A DNA stretch of 37,592 nucleotides from a virus. Of this stretch, positions 22,030 to 29,602 are shown piece by piece. The DNA is taken from positions 1-37,592 of IMG/VR virus record IMGVR_UViG_3300006033_000060. One strand, written 5' to 3'. The notes under the pieces were generated by a model. That model ran no database searches. It worked only from the letters and a program-made list of their open reading frames with translations, and was not told the DNA's origin. Numbering within the stretch: position 1 is the stretch's first letter; every line of letters begins with the position of its first letter. The position numbers and the translations under genes were made by a program.

Positions 22030-24378
22030 GTGGAACTACGCGATAAACTTGCTGAGCAAGGCATTACAATACAGCCCATTTTCAATCACCCGCAAGGAAA
22101 ACAACGGGATGGGGCACAATGGTTAATCGCCAAAGAATTTGATATTGGCGGTAAACTTGTACAGCTTGTTTGGGCTGGAAACTTCAAGACCGGCGCCAAG
22201 CTCGAATGGAAAAGCGACAACGCTTCCGAGCTCAAGGGCGACGAAAAGAAGCAGATGGACGCCGCGATCGAAGCCATCTTGGCCGGGGAGAGACTTGAGC
22301 GCGAGGCCTTCTGGCTAGAAGTAAAGGAAAGGGCTGAGAAGCTATGGAACGAAGCCACCGACCGGGGAACCCACCCCTATCTCCAGAAGAAGAAAATCGA
22401 ATCGTTACATGGCGGGCGAGTTTGGATAAACCCGGAGAACAATCACCCGGTACTTCTGATCCCGATGCGGGATTCGGAAGGGGTCTTGTGGAACGTAACG
22501 CGCATCTATTCGAAGAAATTCGAAGGGACGGGGGCCGACAAGTTCATCCTAAAAGGCGGAAAAAAGCAGGGCTTGTTTCACCTGCTGGGAGAAATTCGTG
22601 AAGCCTCTACAATTTATTTCTGTGAAGGATGGGCCACAGGTGCATCTGTACACGAGGCTATGGGGGGAGCGCCGACTGTTATATGTTTCGACGCAGGAAA
22701 TCTCGAACCCGTTGCTCTGGTGCTTAGAGAGAAATATCCAAATGCTTCTTTCGTCTTCGCCGCTGACAACGATCTTTTCACGAAGAGAAGCAATGGCTCT
22801 CCGTGGAACCCAGGTCGCGAGAAGGCTCTTGCCGCTGCAAGCGCTACGAAGGGAACTGTTATTCTTCCGCGTTTCCCTCAGGCTCTACTTGACAGTGCTA
22901 AACCGACTGACTTTGACGACCTCCGATTTCACCTGGGCCGAAAAGAAGTTGAGGAGCAATTATCCAATCCCGCCAAGGTTATCCAAGAAGTAGTCCCGCT
23001 TGCGAAAGAGGGGAAGGGGGCCAAGGCTAAAGTTTCCGAGAAAGCCATTTGCGCTTCTCTCCTCGAATACTTTGACGGCAAGCTCGTCAAGTCTAAGAGC
23101 GATTTGTTCTCATATAGAAATAACTACTGGCATCTCCTTGATGAGAATGGCCGGGATGCGGTGAAGCGCCTGATTGCGGCTCTCGCGCCTGACTACGGGA
23201 GCCGGGACATCGACGGCGCCTTTCGGTATTTCATGCTCCACGCCCCTACTCCTCCCCCTGGCGTGAATCTCTTCCAACCCTCGCCGTTTGCCGCCAATTT
23301 CGAAAACGGCACGCTCCACGTTCGCCGGGAGGGGGGCCGATACTCGGCTGAATTCAAGGCCCACTCGCCCCACGACTGGTTGACGAGCAAGCTCCCCTTC
23401 GATTTCCCCGGCATTCCCGGCACGCCCGAGTACCGCAAGGCCGTCAACCCCGAATTCGAATCCATGCTCCGCCGGGTATGGCAAGGGGATAACGATATCG
23501 ACGATAAGATCAGGCTTTACAAGCAAGTCTTGGGCGCCTGTTTGATTCCGCTCTTTCCCACGATCGTTCTTTTTCAGGGCCGCCCCGGAACAGGCAAGTC
23601 TACCTTGCTCAAACTCCTTCGCCACCTGGTAAGCCCTGAGAACATTTCCACCGTCGATCCCGCCGATTTTCAAGGGTTCCTCATGGAGAGCATGATCGGC
23701 AAGCTGTTAAATATAAATACCGATATTGATTTAGTTAAGCCCATGAAAGATTCGATGGTGAAGAAAATCATCGACCGGGTGCCCATCCAAATTAACCGCA
23801 AAAATGAGAAGGTAGTTCACGCATTCCTCCCGGCCGTGCATGCCTTCGCGGCGAATAACCTACCCCGCACCTTGGATGGCGAATCGAGAGCTTACGAGCG
23901 CCGCATGGTGATCGTGAAAACGGAGAAGTTCCAGCCGTCGGGCAATTACGATAAGGAATTCGATTTGCACGTCTGGGAAGCTGGGCCTGAGGGCGTGATT
24001 TGCGCGGCCGTGGAGGGCTTGTTCGACTTGCTCGAATCCAATGGCCATTACCACAATTTGGAATCGGGCAAGGTCTTGGTAAGAGAGATGCAAGACCGAA
24101 ACGATCCAATCGCCCAGTTCTTAAAAGACGTGGATGCGGGCGACGTGCGGGATGGAAACGTGCTCGTGGAGCGGGGCCCCAATTGCCGTATTACCCGACA
24201 AAACTTGTGGGCTTGTTTCAAGACCTGGCGCGACGAGCAGGATCGTTATACGCAGGGCGTCGGTAAGCACCAGCTCTTCCGGCAATTGGAAGCCAAGGGC
24301 TACGAAATTGTCACGGTGCATGGGGTGCGGTGCTTCAAAGGCATAGGAAGCGCCGAGTCAGAGGGCGCCAAGTTCTAG
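22030..24378 (+). CDS. Primase-helicase: TOPRIM domain plus SF3/D5-like helicase (P4 alpha-like)
   Basis: I start at GTG 22030 (MELRDKLAEQG), nine bases after GGGGGGA; a TTG at 22012 would add six residues but lacks a ribosome site. The protein has 782 residues. TOPRIM-type motifs are at about 193-250: IYFCEGWATGASVHEA (catalytic Glu), FDAGNL and FAADNDLF (D-x-D). A linker leads to a D5-N-like region and an SF3-type helicase: Walker A GRPGTGKST (about 517-525), LLNINTDIDLV, and AFAANNLPRTLDG (sensor/motif C with Asn), followed by RAYERRMVIVKT. This primase-plus-SF3 layout is that of phage P4 alpha-type replication initiators, which also bind origin repeats. Fittingly, a dense repeat array begins at its stop codon. 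It probably opens the origin, unwinds DNA and primes synthesis. Confidence 0.88.
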   Translation: MELRDKLAEQGITIQPIFNHPQGKQRDGAQWLIAKEFDIGGKLVQLVWAGNFKTGAKLEWKSDNASELKGDEKKQMDAAIEAILAGERLEREAFWLEVKERAEKLWNEATDRGTHPYLQKKKIESLHGGRVWINPENNHPVLLIPMRDSEGVLWNVTRIYSKKFEGTGADKFILKGGKKQGLFHLLGEIREASTIYFCEGWATGASVHEAMGGAPTVICFDAGNLEPVALVLREKYPNASFVFAADNDLFTKRSNGSPWNPGREKALAAASATKGTVILPRFPQALLDSAKPTDFDDLRFHLGRKEVEEQLSNPAKVIQEVVPLAKEGKGAKAKVSEKAICASLLEYFDGKLVKSKSDLFSYRNNYWHLLDENGRDAVKRLIAALAPDYGSRDIDGAFRYFMLHAPTPPPGVNLFQPSPFAANFENGTLHVRREGGRYSAEFKAHSPHDWLTSKLPFDFPGIPGTPEYRKAVNPEFESMLRRVWQGDNDIDDKIRLYKQVLGACLIPLFPTIVLFQGRPGTGKSTLLKLLRHLVSPENISTVDPADFQGFLMESMIGKLLNINTDIDLVKPMKDSMVKKIIDRVPIQINRKNEKVVHAFLPAVHAFAANNLPRTLDGESRAYERRMVIVKTEKFQPSGNYDKEFDLHVWEAGPEGVICAAVEGLFDLLESNGHYHNLESGKVLVREMQDRNDPIAQFLKDVDAGDVRDGNVLVERGPNCRITRQNLWACFKTWRDEQDRYTQGVGKHQLFRQLEAKGYEIVTVHGVRCFKGIGSAESEGAKF

Positions 24379-24716
24379 GGTGCAAATTTGCACCCGGCAA
24401 ACGAAATAGTCGGAATAGACGCAGAGCGCAGGTGCGGTGTACCGCATCGGGGCGCTAGGTCTTTGCGCCTTGCGTCGGGGTTTGGGTGCAAAATAATTGC
24501 ACCCTAGGTGCAGTTTCAAAAGCAAAATTGCACCCACTTTCTGCGGTGCGTTATTCAATGATTTTCTATACTTGGTCCGGGGAGGGTGCAATTATGCAAT
24601 TTTAGAAGTATATTACGTGTACACGAGAGCTGGAGCTTTAACGCTATGCATATGGGATTCTGTGCAAGCGATTAAAACAAAATTGCACCCAGCCCTAAAT
24701 TGCACCCTCACGGTGC
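24315..24716. repeat. Iteron-like array, probable replication origin
   Basis: Eight exact copies of GGGTGCAA in either orientation lie at 24378-24385, 24388-24395, 24484-24491, 24497-24504, 24528-24535, 24584-24591, 24683-24690 and 24700-24707. The first two form the perfect palindrome GGGTGCAAATTTGCACCC, and the third and fourth face each other across five bases. The core GGTGC/GCACC occurs 15 times between 24315 and 24716, far above chance. An AT-rich stretch (about 24590-24680) lies between copies. There is no credible gene from 24379 to 24717. Position just after an SF3 primase-helicase suggests initiator binding sites and an unwinding region; regulation of the flanking genes is an alternative. 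Confidence 0.7.
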
Positions 24717-24717
24717 G

Positions 24718-24873
24718 TCAGCCCTTCCCCCGGCGGTAGTGCCGAAACAGGTCGAAGTCACGGCGCGTTGACAGTAGCGCGTCACGAATACACCACCAAG
24801 CGATTAAGCCGCACGGCAGCATGTAAAGATGGCTCCAAATAGCCGAAATTAGCTGGTTGAGGGTATCAAGCAC
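24718..24873 (-). CDS. 51-residue small membrane protein
   Basis: This gene starts at GTG 24873 with a perfect AAGGAG seven bases upstream. The protein begins MLDTLNQLISAIWSH and has one hydrophobic span (LYMLPCGLIAWWCI, about residues 16-29) followed by an Arg-rich tail (DALLSTRRDFDLFRHYRRGK), predicting a cytoplasmic C-terminus. Its stop lies at the edge of the iteron array. Function unknown. Confidence 0.6.
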   Translation of the reverse strand: MLDTLNQLISAIWSHLYMLPCGLIAWWCIRDALLSTRRDFDLFRHYRRGKG

Positions 24874-24908
24874 GGTTTTTCTCCTTCCGGCCGTGAAGCC
24901 GGGACAAC

Positions 24909-24946
24909 GGGAAAGGGCCCTGGCCGCCTCCAGGAGCTCCTTTCCC
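24909..24946. terminator. Imperfect stem-loop in the intergenic gap
   Basis: GGGAAAGG (24909-24916) pairs with CCTTTCCC (24939-24946), and inside CCTGG pairs with CCAGG around a six-base loop. There is no T-run. It lies in the 128-base gap between two leftward genes and could attenuate transcription or stabilise mRNA. Confidence 0.35.
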
Positions 24947-25001
24947 CCGGTTTCCTGAGCCCTGCCCCCAAAGCGGTGTCGAACGGGGCGTGGCCGGGCG
25001 T

Positions 25002-25232
25002 TTAGGCGCTTTTGGAAGTCTTACGCGCCGCCTTACGGGAATCTTGAACTAGACGCATAGCGTCTTCGGTGAAGGGTAGTAAGCCGGTCTTGATCCCGTG
25101 GAATACCTTCCACGCATCACGAGCGGGCACCTGCTCCAGGTATCCCCGGAGCACCTTTCCCTTGGCTGTACAGAGCTTAGGCTTGCTAGACTTGTGAGGC
25201 TTGCCGCAAAACATACAGAATGATTTGATCAT
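25002..25232 (-). CDS. Small zinc-finger-like protein (76 aa)
   Basis: The protein begins MIKSFCMFCGKPHKSSKPK and has C-x-x-C near the start with a further Cys at residue 21 and a nearby His, suggesting a half zinc finger or knuckle. The rest is basic and helical (DAMRLVQDSRKAARKTSKSA). The ATG overlaps the previous stop as ATGA. It may bind nucleic acid; no family is recognised. Confidence 0.55.
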   Translation of the reverse strand: MIKSFCMFCGKPHKSSKPKLCTAKGKVLRGYLEQVPARDAWKVFHGIKTGLLPFTEDAMRLVQDSRKAARKTSKSA

Positions 25233-25492
25233 ATGCCGCCCTTTCTCGCGAGAGCTATAGCCCGGTCAAGGTGCGCGACAGGTAGCCCGGCCGTATGCAT
25301 AGTTAACCTTGCCGATTCGAGAGACTGGAGCAGAATAGGTGCGGCAGCTAGCAGGGGCCCAAGTTTGTCCCATTCAGCTTGCTCTAAGGCCGTGATGCCA
25401 CGCTCGAACGTGGCTATTCGTGGTGAGTATTCTTGACTTGTGAGATTAAGCCCAAAGCCGTCGTAAGAGAGCGTGTATTTTAATTTAGGCAT
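25229..25492 (-). CDS. Small protein of unknown function (87 aa)
   Basis: The ATG at 25492 lies inside the end of the 32-residue membrane gene (ATGCCTAA overlap) with GGAGG upstream. The N-terminus is beta-like (LKYTLSYDGFGLNLTSQEY) and the rest helical with several Leu/Ala repeats (LLAAAPILLQSLESARL). It is not clearly a membrane protein. Function unknown. Confidence 0.55.
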   Translation of the reverse strand: MPKLKYTLSYDGFGLNLTSQEYSPRIATFERGITALEQAEWDKLGPLLAAAPILLQSLESARLTMHTAGLPVAHLDRAIALARKGGI

Positions 25493-25583
25493 TGAGCACC
25501 TCCCACGCTACCGCCCCCGTAAAGAGAGCGGCCACGCCGAGAATGATTAAGGGTAGAGCAAGGAATACTTGTAAGGCTAGCAT
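25485..25583 (-). CDS. 32-residue single-span membrane peptide
   Basis: The reading MLALQVFLALPLIILGVAAL is followed by FTGAVAWEVLNA. The ATG overlaps the end of the 330-residue gene (ATGCTAG), the stop overlaps the next start, and AAGGCGG lies upstream. Almost the whole peptide is one membrane span. Gene-to-gene overlap at both ends supports real translation. Confidence 0.5.
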   Translation of the reverse strand: MLALQVFLALPLIILGVAALFTGAVAWEVLNA

Positions 25584-26569
25584 GCGGCACCGCCTTGCAC
25601 GAGCGAGAGCGCTGGAGCTTTAAGCACCGCTTTAGCTTCGGAGAGCAGAATACGGTGGCAGCCGATCACTACCACGGGCTGGTTGTCGTCGGTTGATTCC
25701 ATCCCACGGAAGGTAAAGTCACCAATGCGCATGCCGGTGAGGTCTTTACCAGCTTCGAGAGCTGCAAGCATGGCTTTGGCGCGATCAAGCGGCACGGTAG
25801 CTTGACGGTTCGTTTCCACGCGACTACCGCGAACGCGCAATAGATCGTACTCGGAGTCAAAATAACCAAAGCTCTCCCCGGCCCGGAATTTAGCGAGATT
25901 TTCGGCGGCCTCTTTCTCCTCGCGCTCACGGTCTTCTTTCCAGCGTTTTTCCCAGTCAGCTCGCTCTTGATCACGTTTGGCATTATTGGCGGCACGCTTC
26001 GCAGCTCTCTCGGGAGAGTTGTAGCGCTCTTCTAGTTTGGTGAGGTGAGCCACTACCTGCGCGTATTTCGTGGGCGGCATCTTGAACGGCACGCGGCCTA
26101 GAATCTCACGGAGCTGGTTAGTGTTGGCAACCTTCTCCTGGATACCGCGCAAGGTGCGTTCTTTCTCGCTCTCCGTGTCGTCACTCCAACGGGAATCAGC
26201 GAAGAATTTACGCTTAAGAGCTTTGTCTAAAGCTAGGTAAACTTGTTTATCTAGGTCACTTACAGCGCTGGAAACATCCGACGGGTCGGACACGGTGAAG
26301 TAAGGCATTAACCCATTGAGAGCATCACGGGTATGGCCAAGGTGTTGACTGGTAGAGGAGCTGTAAACGTAAGAATTCACGAGAGCGAAGCGAACGCCCG
26401 TTTTAGTGGCTAGGTGAGTTTTAGCCATGAGGTAGTGATACCCGTAGCTGTAGAGCTTAGATTCTTCGAAGAATATATTCCCGGCTCTACCGTTGGATTG
26501 GGTGCCTTGAGCCCATACGTGGCAAACTTCGGCGTGATTGTTAAATACGGTACGTTGACGTTTAGACAT
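25577..26569 (-). CDS. Conserved phage protein of unknown function (330 aa)
   Basis: The ATG has AAAGGAAG upstream. The N-terminal block (VCHVWAQGTQSNGRAGNIFF, then LYSYGYHYLMAK) is a pattern I recall from phage proteins of diverse hosts: a Trp-Ala-Gln, an Arg-x-x-Asn, then Y-S-Y-G-x-H. The middle (about residues 195-250) is a long, very charged helix of Glu, Arg and Lys. The C-terminal part (DLLRVRGSRVETNRQATVPL to VIGCHRILLSEAKAVL) is a compact alpha/beta domain common in phage proteins. No catalytic residue pattern is certain. It is the first gene of the short leftward operon behind a candidate operator at 26611, so it may be among the first proteins made. Confidence 0.65.
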   Translation of the reverse strand: MSKRQRTVFNNHAEVCHVWAQGTQSNGRAGNIFFEESKLYSYGYHYLMAKTHLATKTGVRFALVNSYVYSSSTSQHLGHTRDALNGLMPYFTVSDPSDVSSAVSDLDKQVYLALDKALKRKFFADSRWSDDTESEKERTLRGIQEKVANTNQLREILGRVPFKMPPTKYAQVVAHLTKLEERYNSPERAAKRAANNAKRDQERADWEKRWKEDREREEKEAAENLAKFRAGESFGYFDSEYDLLRVRGSRVETNRQATVPLDRAKAMLAALEAGKDLTGMRIGDFTFRGMESTDDNQPVVVIGCHRILLSEAKAVLKAPALSLVQGGAAC

Positions 26570-26586
26570 GGTGACTTCCTTTGTTG

Positions 26587-26605
26587 AGCCTAGTTCGAAT
26601 AGGCT
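26587..26605 (-). promoter_or_regulatory. Leader hairpin of the 330-residue gene
   Basis: AGCCTA (26587-26592), seven bases (GTTCGAA) and TAGGCT (26600-26605) form an inverted repeat in the untranslated leader of the leftward gene, a few bases upstream of its ribosome site. It could fold in mRNA and limit translation or stabilise the transcript. The arms also contain the GCCTA unit repeated further along. Confidence 0.4.
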
Positions 26606-26610
26606 TGTTA

Positions 26611-26652
26611 TACTTGCACGACAAGTAATGCAGTATTGATGCCACTAGTCAA
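26611..26652 (-). promoter_or_regulatory. Operator-like inverted repeat over a candidate promoter
   Basis: TACTTG-CACGA-CAAGTA (26611-26627) is a perfect inverted repeat. On the minus strand TTGACT (26647-26652) is a good -35, with a weak -10 (ATTACT) 17 bases on that overlaps the repeat; TATAAC at 26607-26612 is another -10-like hexamer. A repressor bound here would block transcription of the leftward 24718-26569 operon. The 5-bp half-sites recur at 12672-12686. Confidence 0.45.
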
Positions 26653-26697
26653 CTAATTGAATTTACTCAAACACGTTATGTTTAAACCGTAGAACTT

Positions 26698-26713
26698 TTA
26701 CACGATCGTGTAA
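26698..26713. promoter_or_regulatory. Perfect 16-bp palindrome (operator-like)
   Basis: TTACACGATCGTGTAA reads identically on both strands, in an AT-rich stretch between divergent transcription units. Dimeric regulators typically bind such sites. I saw no second copy in the window. Confidence 0.45.
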
Positions 26714-27072
26714 TTCTTAGTCGGTAAAGGCTTCAACCAGACCCCTCCCCGGCCTCGAAACTCCCCGCGCCGTGTCGCGAACGCCCGTAATTCGAATTCG
26801 CCCGAATCATCCAATCAACATTAACGCGCCTAGCCGCCTAGAATCAGGATGCTATACACCCCGCGCCATGGCCCTAGGCAGCCTATAGCCTAGCGCATTA
26901 GCCCTTTAGCTAAGGGTGCGTAAGGATTAAGGTATTAGGCCCCGGGGCATAGCGATAAGTGACGGGGGGAGGGGGGTGCTCGCTGTTTATATTCGGATCG
27001 TCCACGCGCCCCGCAAAAAGGGGAAAAATTCGGAAAAAATTACACCCCAACCAAAATTGTCGGTTGATTAAT

Positions 27073-27870
27073 ATGAACTTTTTACCGCACCCTGAGGAAA
27101 TGAGCCGCGATTCCTTGACCCCCGCACCCCGAAATCCGACCCAAGTTGCCCAAGCCGAGGTGATCGAGCAGACGCCCGTGGTGCTTTGGGATGATTCGGA
27201 CCCGCGCTCCGTGGTGAACCTGGTTCCCGCAAAAGTGAGGGAGCGCATGCAGGAGGCGCTCTTCGAAGAGGGGGCCCTTTTTGAGATGAGCGAGCACGAG
27301 CTCTTCCGGGCTTTGAAGGAAAGAAGCACGACGGGCCTCTCGTATACGCCGAACCCCACCGACAATCGCCTGCGCCTGAAATTTTGGATGGAGTACGACT
27401 ACTGCCAGGCCTACCAGCTCTCGCGCATCGACATTTCCCGGGTGATCGCCGGTATCTGCACCCAGGAATACTTCTATAAAAAGTATTTACAGTCGCCCAC
27501 GAAGGTCGCCTGGTTCCTCTGCCCCCCGGTCAATTACGAAACCAAGGCCCGGGAAGCGCTCGAATTTTCCCTGGAGCAGATGCGCGACATTCTCGCGATC
27601 CCGCATATTACGGACGGGGGCCGGGTCGATACGAAGCTCGGGGAATTGAAAGCCAAGATTCACGCCATGCTCGATATCCGGGTGAAGGGCGCCCCGATCC
27701 AGAAGAGCGTAGTGGCAAATCTCACGGGGAAAGCGGCGGCGCAAGCGGTGGCCGCTGCGGGCGTCGGTGAGACGATGGCCGATATCCAGAAGAAACTTGA
27801 AGCCGCGAGAAAACGCGAATTGGAGCTGACGAATGGCGGAGCCATCACAATCGAAGCCCAAAAAGTCTAG
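27073..27870 (+). CDS. Probable terminase small subunit
   Basis: I use ATG 27073 (MNFLPHPEEMSRDS, 265 aa); an in-frame extension to 26959 would include a non-protein-like N-terminus, and no start has a strong ribosome site. The central region (LRLKFWMEYDYCQAYQLS, then RIDISRVIAGICTQEYFYKKYL) is helical and fits a DNA-binding helix-turn-helix unit; a second helical part (LEFSLEQMRDILAIP and LGELKAKIHAMLDIRV) may drive oligomerisation. It overlaps the large terminase by 38 bases. Small subunits recognise the packaging site, likely nearby. The call is by position and helical make-up; no sequence motif proves it. Confidence 0.6.
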   Translation: MNFLPHPEEMSRDSLTPAPRNPTQVAQAEVIEQTPVVLWDDSDPRSVVNLVPAKVRERMQEALFEEGALFEMSEHELFRALKERSTTGLSYTPNPTDNRLRLKFWMEYDYCQAYQLSRIDISRVIAGICTQEYFYKKYLQSPTKVAWFLCPPVNYETKAREALEFSLEQMRDILAIPHITDGGRVDTKLGELKAKIHAMLDIRVKGAPIQKSVVANLTGKAAAQAVAAAGVGETMADIQKKLEAARKRELELTNGGAITIEAQKV

Positions 27871-29602
27871 CGTTGCTCGCGGCCGAGCTGCGCAAAACGG
27901 GAAGCGGGCCGAGAAGGCTCGTCGAACGGCGCGTGCGCTCGATGAATCTCAGGCCGCTCAAGAACCCCTCCCCCCGGCCGCCGCGCCCTATGTCGAGCCC
28001 GAGAAGGCCCCGGACCCTAAGCCCTACATCGAGCGGATCGACGAGACGGTAGAAAAGATGGCCATGGGGGAAGAGCCCATCCCGTCTTACGAATCCCTGC
28101 AAAAGATGCAAGAAGAGCTCGCGCTCCAGGAGCGCAAAAACGAAATGCTCTACGGGCTCCCGTTCCTATACGGGTGGAAGTTCTATCCGTGGGCCCGCGA
28201 ATTCTTTGAATCGCGTAATAAACAAAACTTCTTGTGCGCGGCAAACCAAATCTCAAAGTCGTCCACGCAAATCAGAAAAGCCATTCACTGGGCGACCGAT
28301 CAGAGCTTGTGGCCGCAGCTCTGGATGAGAAAGCCCTCGCAGTTTTGGTACCTCTACCCTTCGCAAGAAGTGGTGAACATCGAGTTTAAGCTCAAGTGGG
28401 AGCGGGAATTCCTGCCCCGGGGCGCGTTTAAAAATGATCCCGTATACGGCTGGCGCGAGCTTAAAGACCGGGGCAATATCATCGGGATCGAATTCAATTC
28501 CGGCGTTTTCCTCTTTTTCAAGACCTACACCAAAGACGTGCAGCACCTCCAAACCGGAACGTGCGATGCCATCTTTTGCGATGAGGAATTGCCGGTAGAC
28601 TTGTACGACGAGCTTATCATGCGCTTGAACGCGACCGATGGATACTTCCATATGGTGTTCACCGCGACGATCGGCCAAGACCTCTGGCGCCGCTGCATGG
28701 AGCCGGATGAAAAAGAGGAGGAGGCATTCCCCACCGCCGCCAAGTGGACCGTCTCGCTTTACGAAGCCATGCTCTACGACGACGGCACGCGCTCGCACTG
28801 GACCGAGGAGAGGATTGCGGCCGTCAAGGCAAAATGTAAATCCCACCTCGAAGTGCTCAAGCGCGTGTACGGCAGGTTCATCATCCTTGAGGGTAGGAAG
28901 TATCCGACCTTCGATGCCACGAAGCACACGAGAGCCCCCCACCCCCTCCCGGCCTCGTGGTCGGTTTACTGCGGCGTGGATTCGGGGAGCGGGGGAGAAA
29001 CCGGACACCCCGCAGCTATATGCTTCGTAGCCGTCTCGCCCGACTACCGCCAGGGCCGCGTGTTCCTCGGGTGGCGGGGCGATAAGATTCAAACGACCGA
29101 CGGCGACGTGGTGGAGAAGTATCTCGACTTGAAGAATCTCCATCGCGTGAAGCAGGAGGCGGGGCGCGTATACGATCACGCCTCCAAAGACTTCGATATT
29201 ATTTCGACCCGCATGGGGCACCCTTTCCAAAAGGCGAACAAGTCGCACGAGTACGGGGAAGGGGTGCTCAATACCCTTTTCAAGAACAACATGCTCCTGA
29301 TCTACGAAGACCACGAGCTCGCGAAACTTGCCCGGGAGCTCGCTACTCTCCGGGAGGGGCAATCCAAGAAACACGCCAAGGACGACTTCATCGACGCCCT
29401 CCGTTACGCGGTAGCGGCAGTGCCGTGGGACTTTTCAGGCATTCTTGGCGAGCCCGCCGATTATATCGAGAAACCCGAAGAGGTGCTTACGCCCCTTCAA
29501 AAAGAAATCAGAGAACGGAGAGAAGCATTTGAAAAAAGTCAAGAAGACGCCGAACAAAATCTCGAAGACGAATTCTCGGAGTGGAACGAGGCCTACGGCT
29601 AA
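27833..29602 (+). CDS. Terminase large subunit
   Basis: This 589-residue packaging motor has an N-terminal ~100-residue Ala/Pro/Lys/Glu-rich extension, then the ATPase with FLCAANQISKSSTQIRKA (136-150 region) as Walker A; the family more often has AANQIGKST, so Gly is replaced by Ser here. Walker B is CDAIFCDEELP, followed by a motif III-like FTATIG. The nuclease domain shows YCGVDSGSGG (Asp), VYDHASKDFD and KHAKDDFIDALRYAV (Asp pair). It translocates DNA into the prohead through the portal and cuts concatemers. The ATG has GGAG upstream within the small-subunit gene. Confidence 0.9.
   Translation: MAEPSQSKPKKSSVARGRAAQNGKRAEKARRTARALDESQAAQEPLPPAAAPYVEPEKAPDPKPYIERIDETVEKMAMGEEPIPSYESLQKMQEELALQERKNEMLYGLPFLYGWKFYPWAREFFESRNKQNFLCAANQISKSSTQIRKAIHWATDQSLWPQLWMRKPSQFWYLYPSQEVVNIEFKLKWEREFLPRGAFKNDPVYGWRELKDRGNIIGIEFNSGVFLFFKTYTKDVQHLQTGTCDAIFCDEELPVDLYDELIMRLNATDGYFHMVFTATIGQDLWRRCMEPDEKEEEAFPTAAKWTVSLYEAMLYDDGTRSHWTEERIAAVKAKCKSHLEVLKRVYGRFIILEGRKYPTFDATKHTRAPHPLPASWSVYCGVDSGSGGETGHPAAICFVAVSPDYRQGRVFLGWRGDKIQTTDGDVVEKYLDLKNLHRVKQEAGRVYDHASKDFDIISTRMGHPFQKANKSHEYGEGVLNTLFKNNMLLIYEDHELAKLARELATLREGQSKKHAKDDFIDALRYAVAAVPWDFSGILGEPADYIEKPEEVLTPLQKEIRERREAFEKSQEDAEQNLEDEFSEWNEAYG

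Larger units (their letters stand above)
26570..27072. other. Non-coding control region before the terminase genes
   Basis: About 500 bases without a credible gene separate the leftward operon from the rightward packaging genes. Besides the elements at 26587-26652, it holds a perfect 16-bp palindrome TTACACGATCGTGTAA (26698-26713) and a cluster of GCCTA/TAGGC units (26828, 26836, 26875, 26881, 26888, 26936), CCCTT-TAGCT-AAGGG (26902-26916) and two G6 tracts (26963-26975 area). I find no convincing sigma-70 promoter for the late genes. It could contain late-promoter, operator or terminase recognition (pac/cos) sites. Confidence 0.5.

Noticed and set aside
24358-24739. Open frames on both strands across the iteron array
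   Set aside because: They use TTG or internal starts without ribosome sites and their codons are made of the repeats; the repeat structure explains the sequence better.
26961-26978. G-quadruplex from the two G6 tracts
   Set aside because: Only two long G runs separated by a single base are present; a four-tract fold would need zero-length loops.
26910-27365. Minus-strand frame opposite the terminase small subunit
   Set aside because: Ser/Thr/Arg-rich translation, no ribosome site, and antisense to a well-supported gene.
28253-29374. Minus-strand 373-codon frame opposite the large terminase
   Set aside because: It mirrors the codon bias of the terminase gene; His/Val/Glu-rich composition without motifs.
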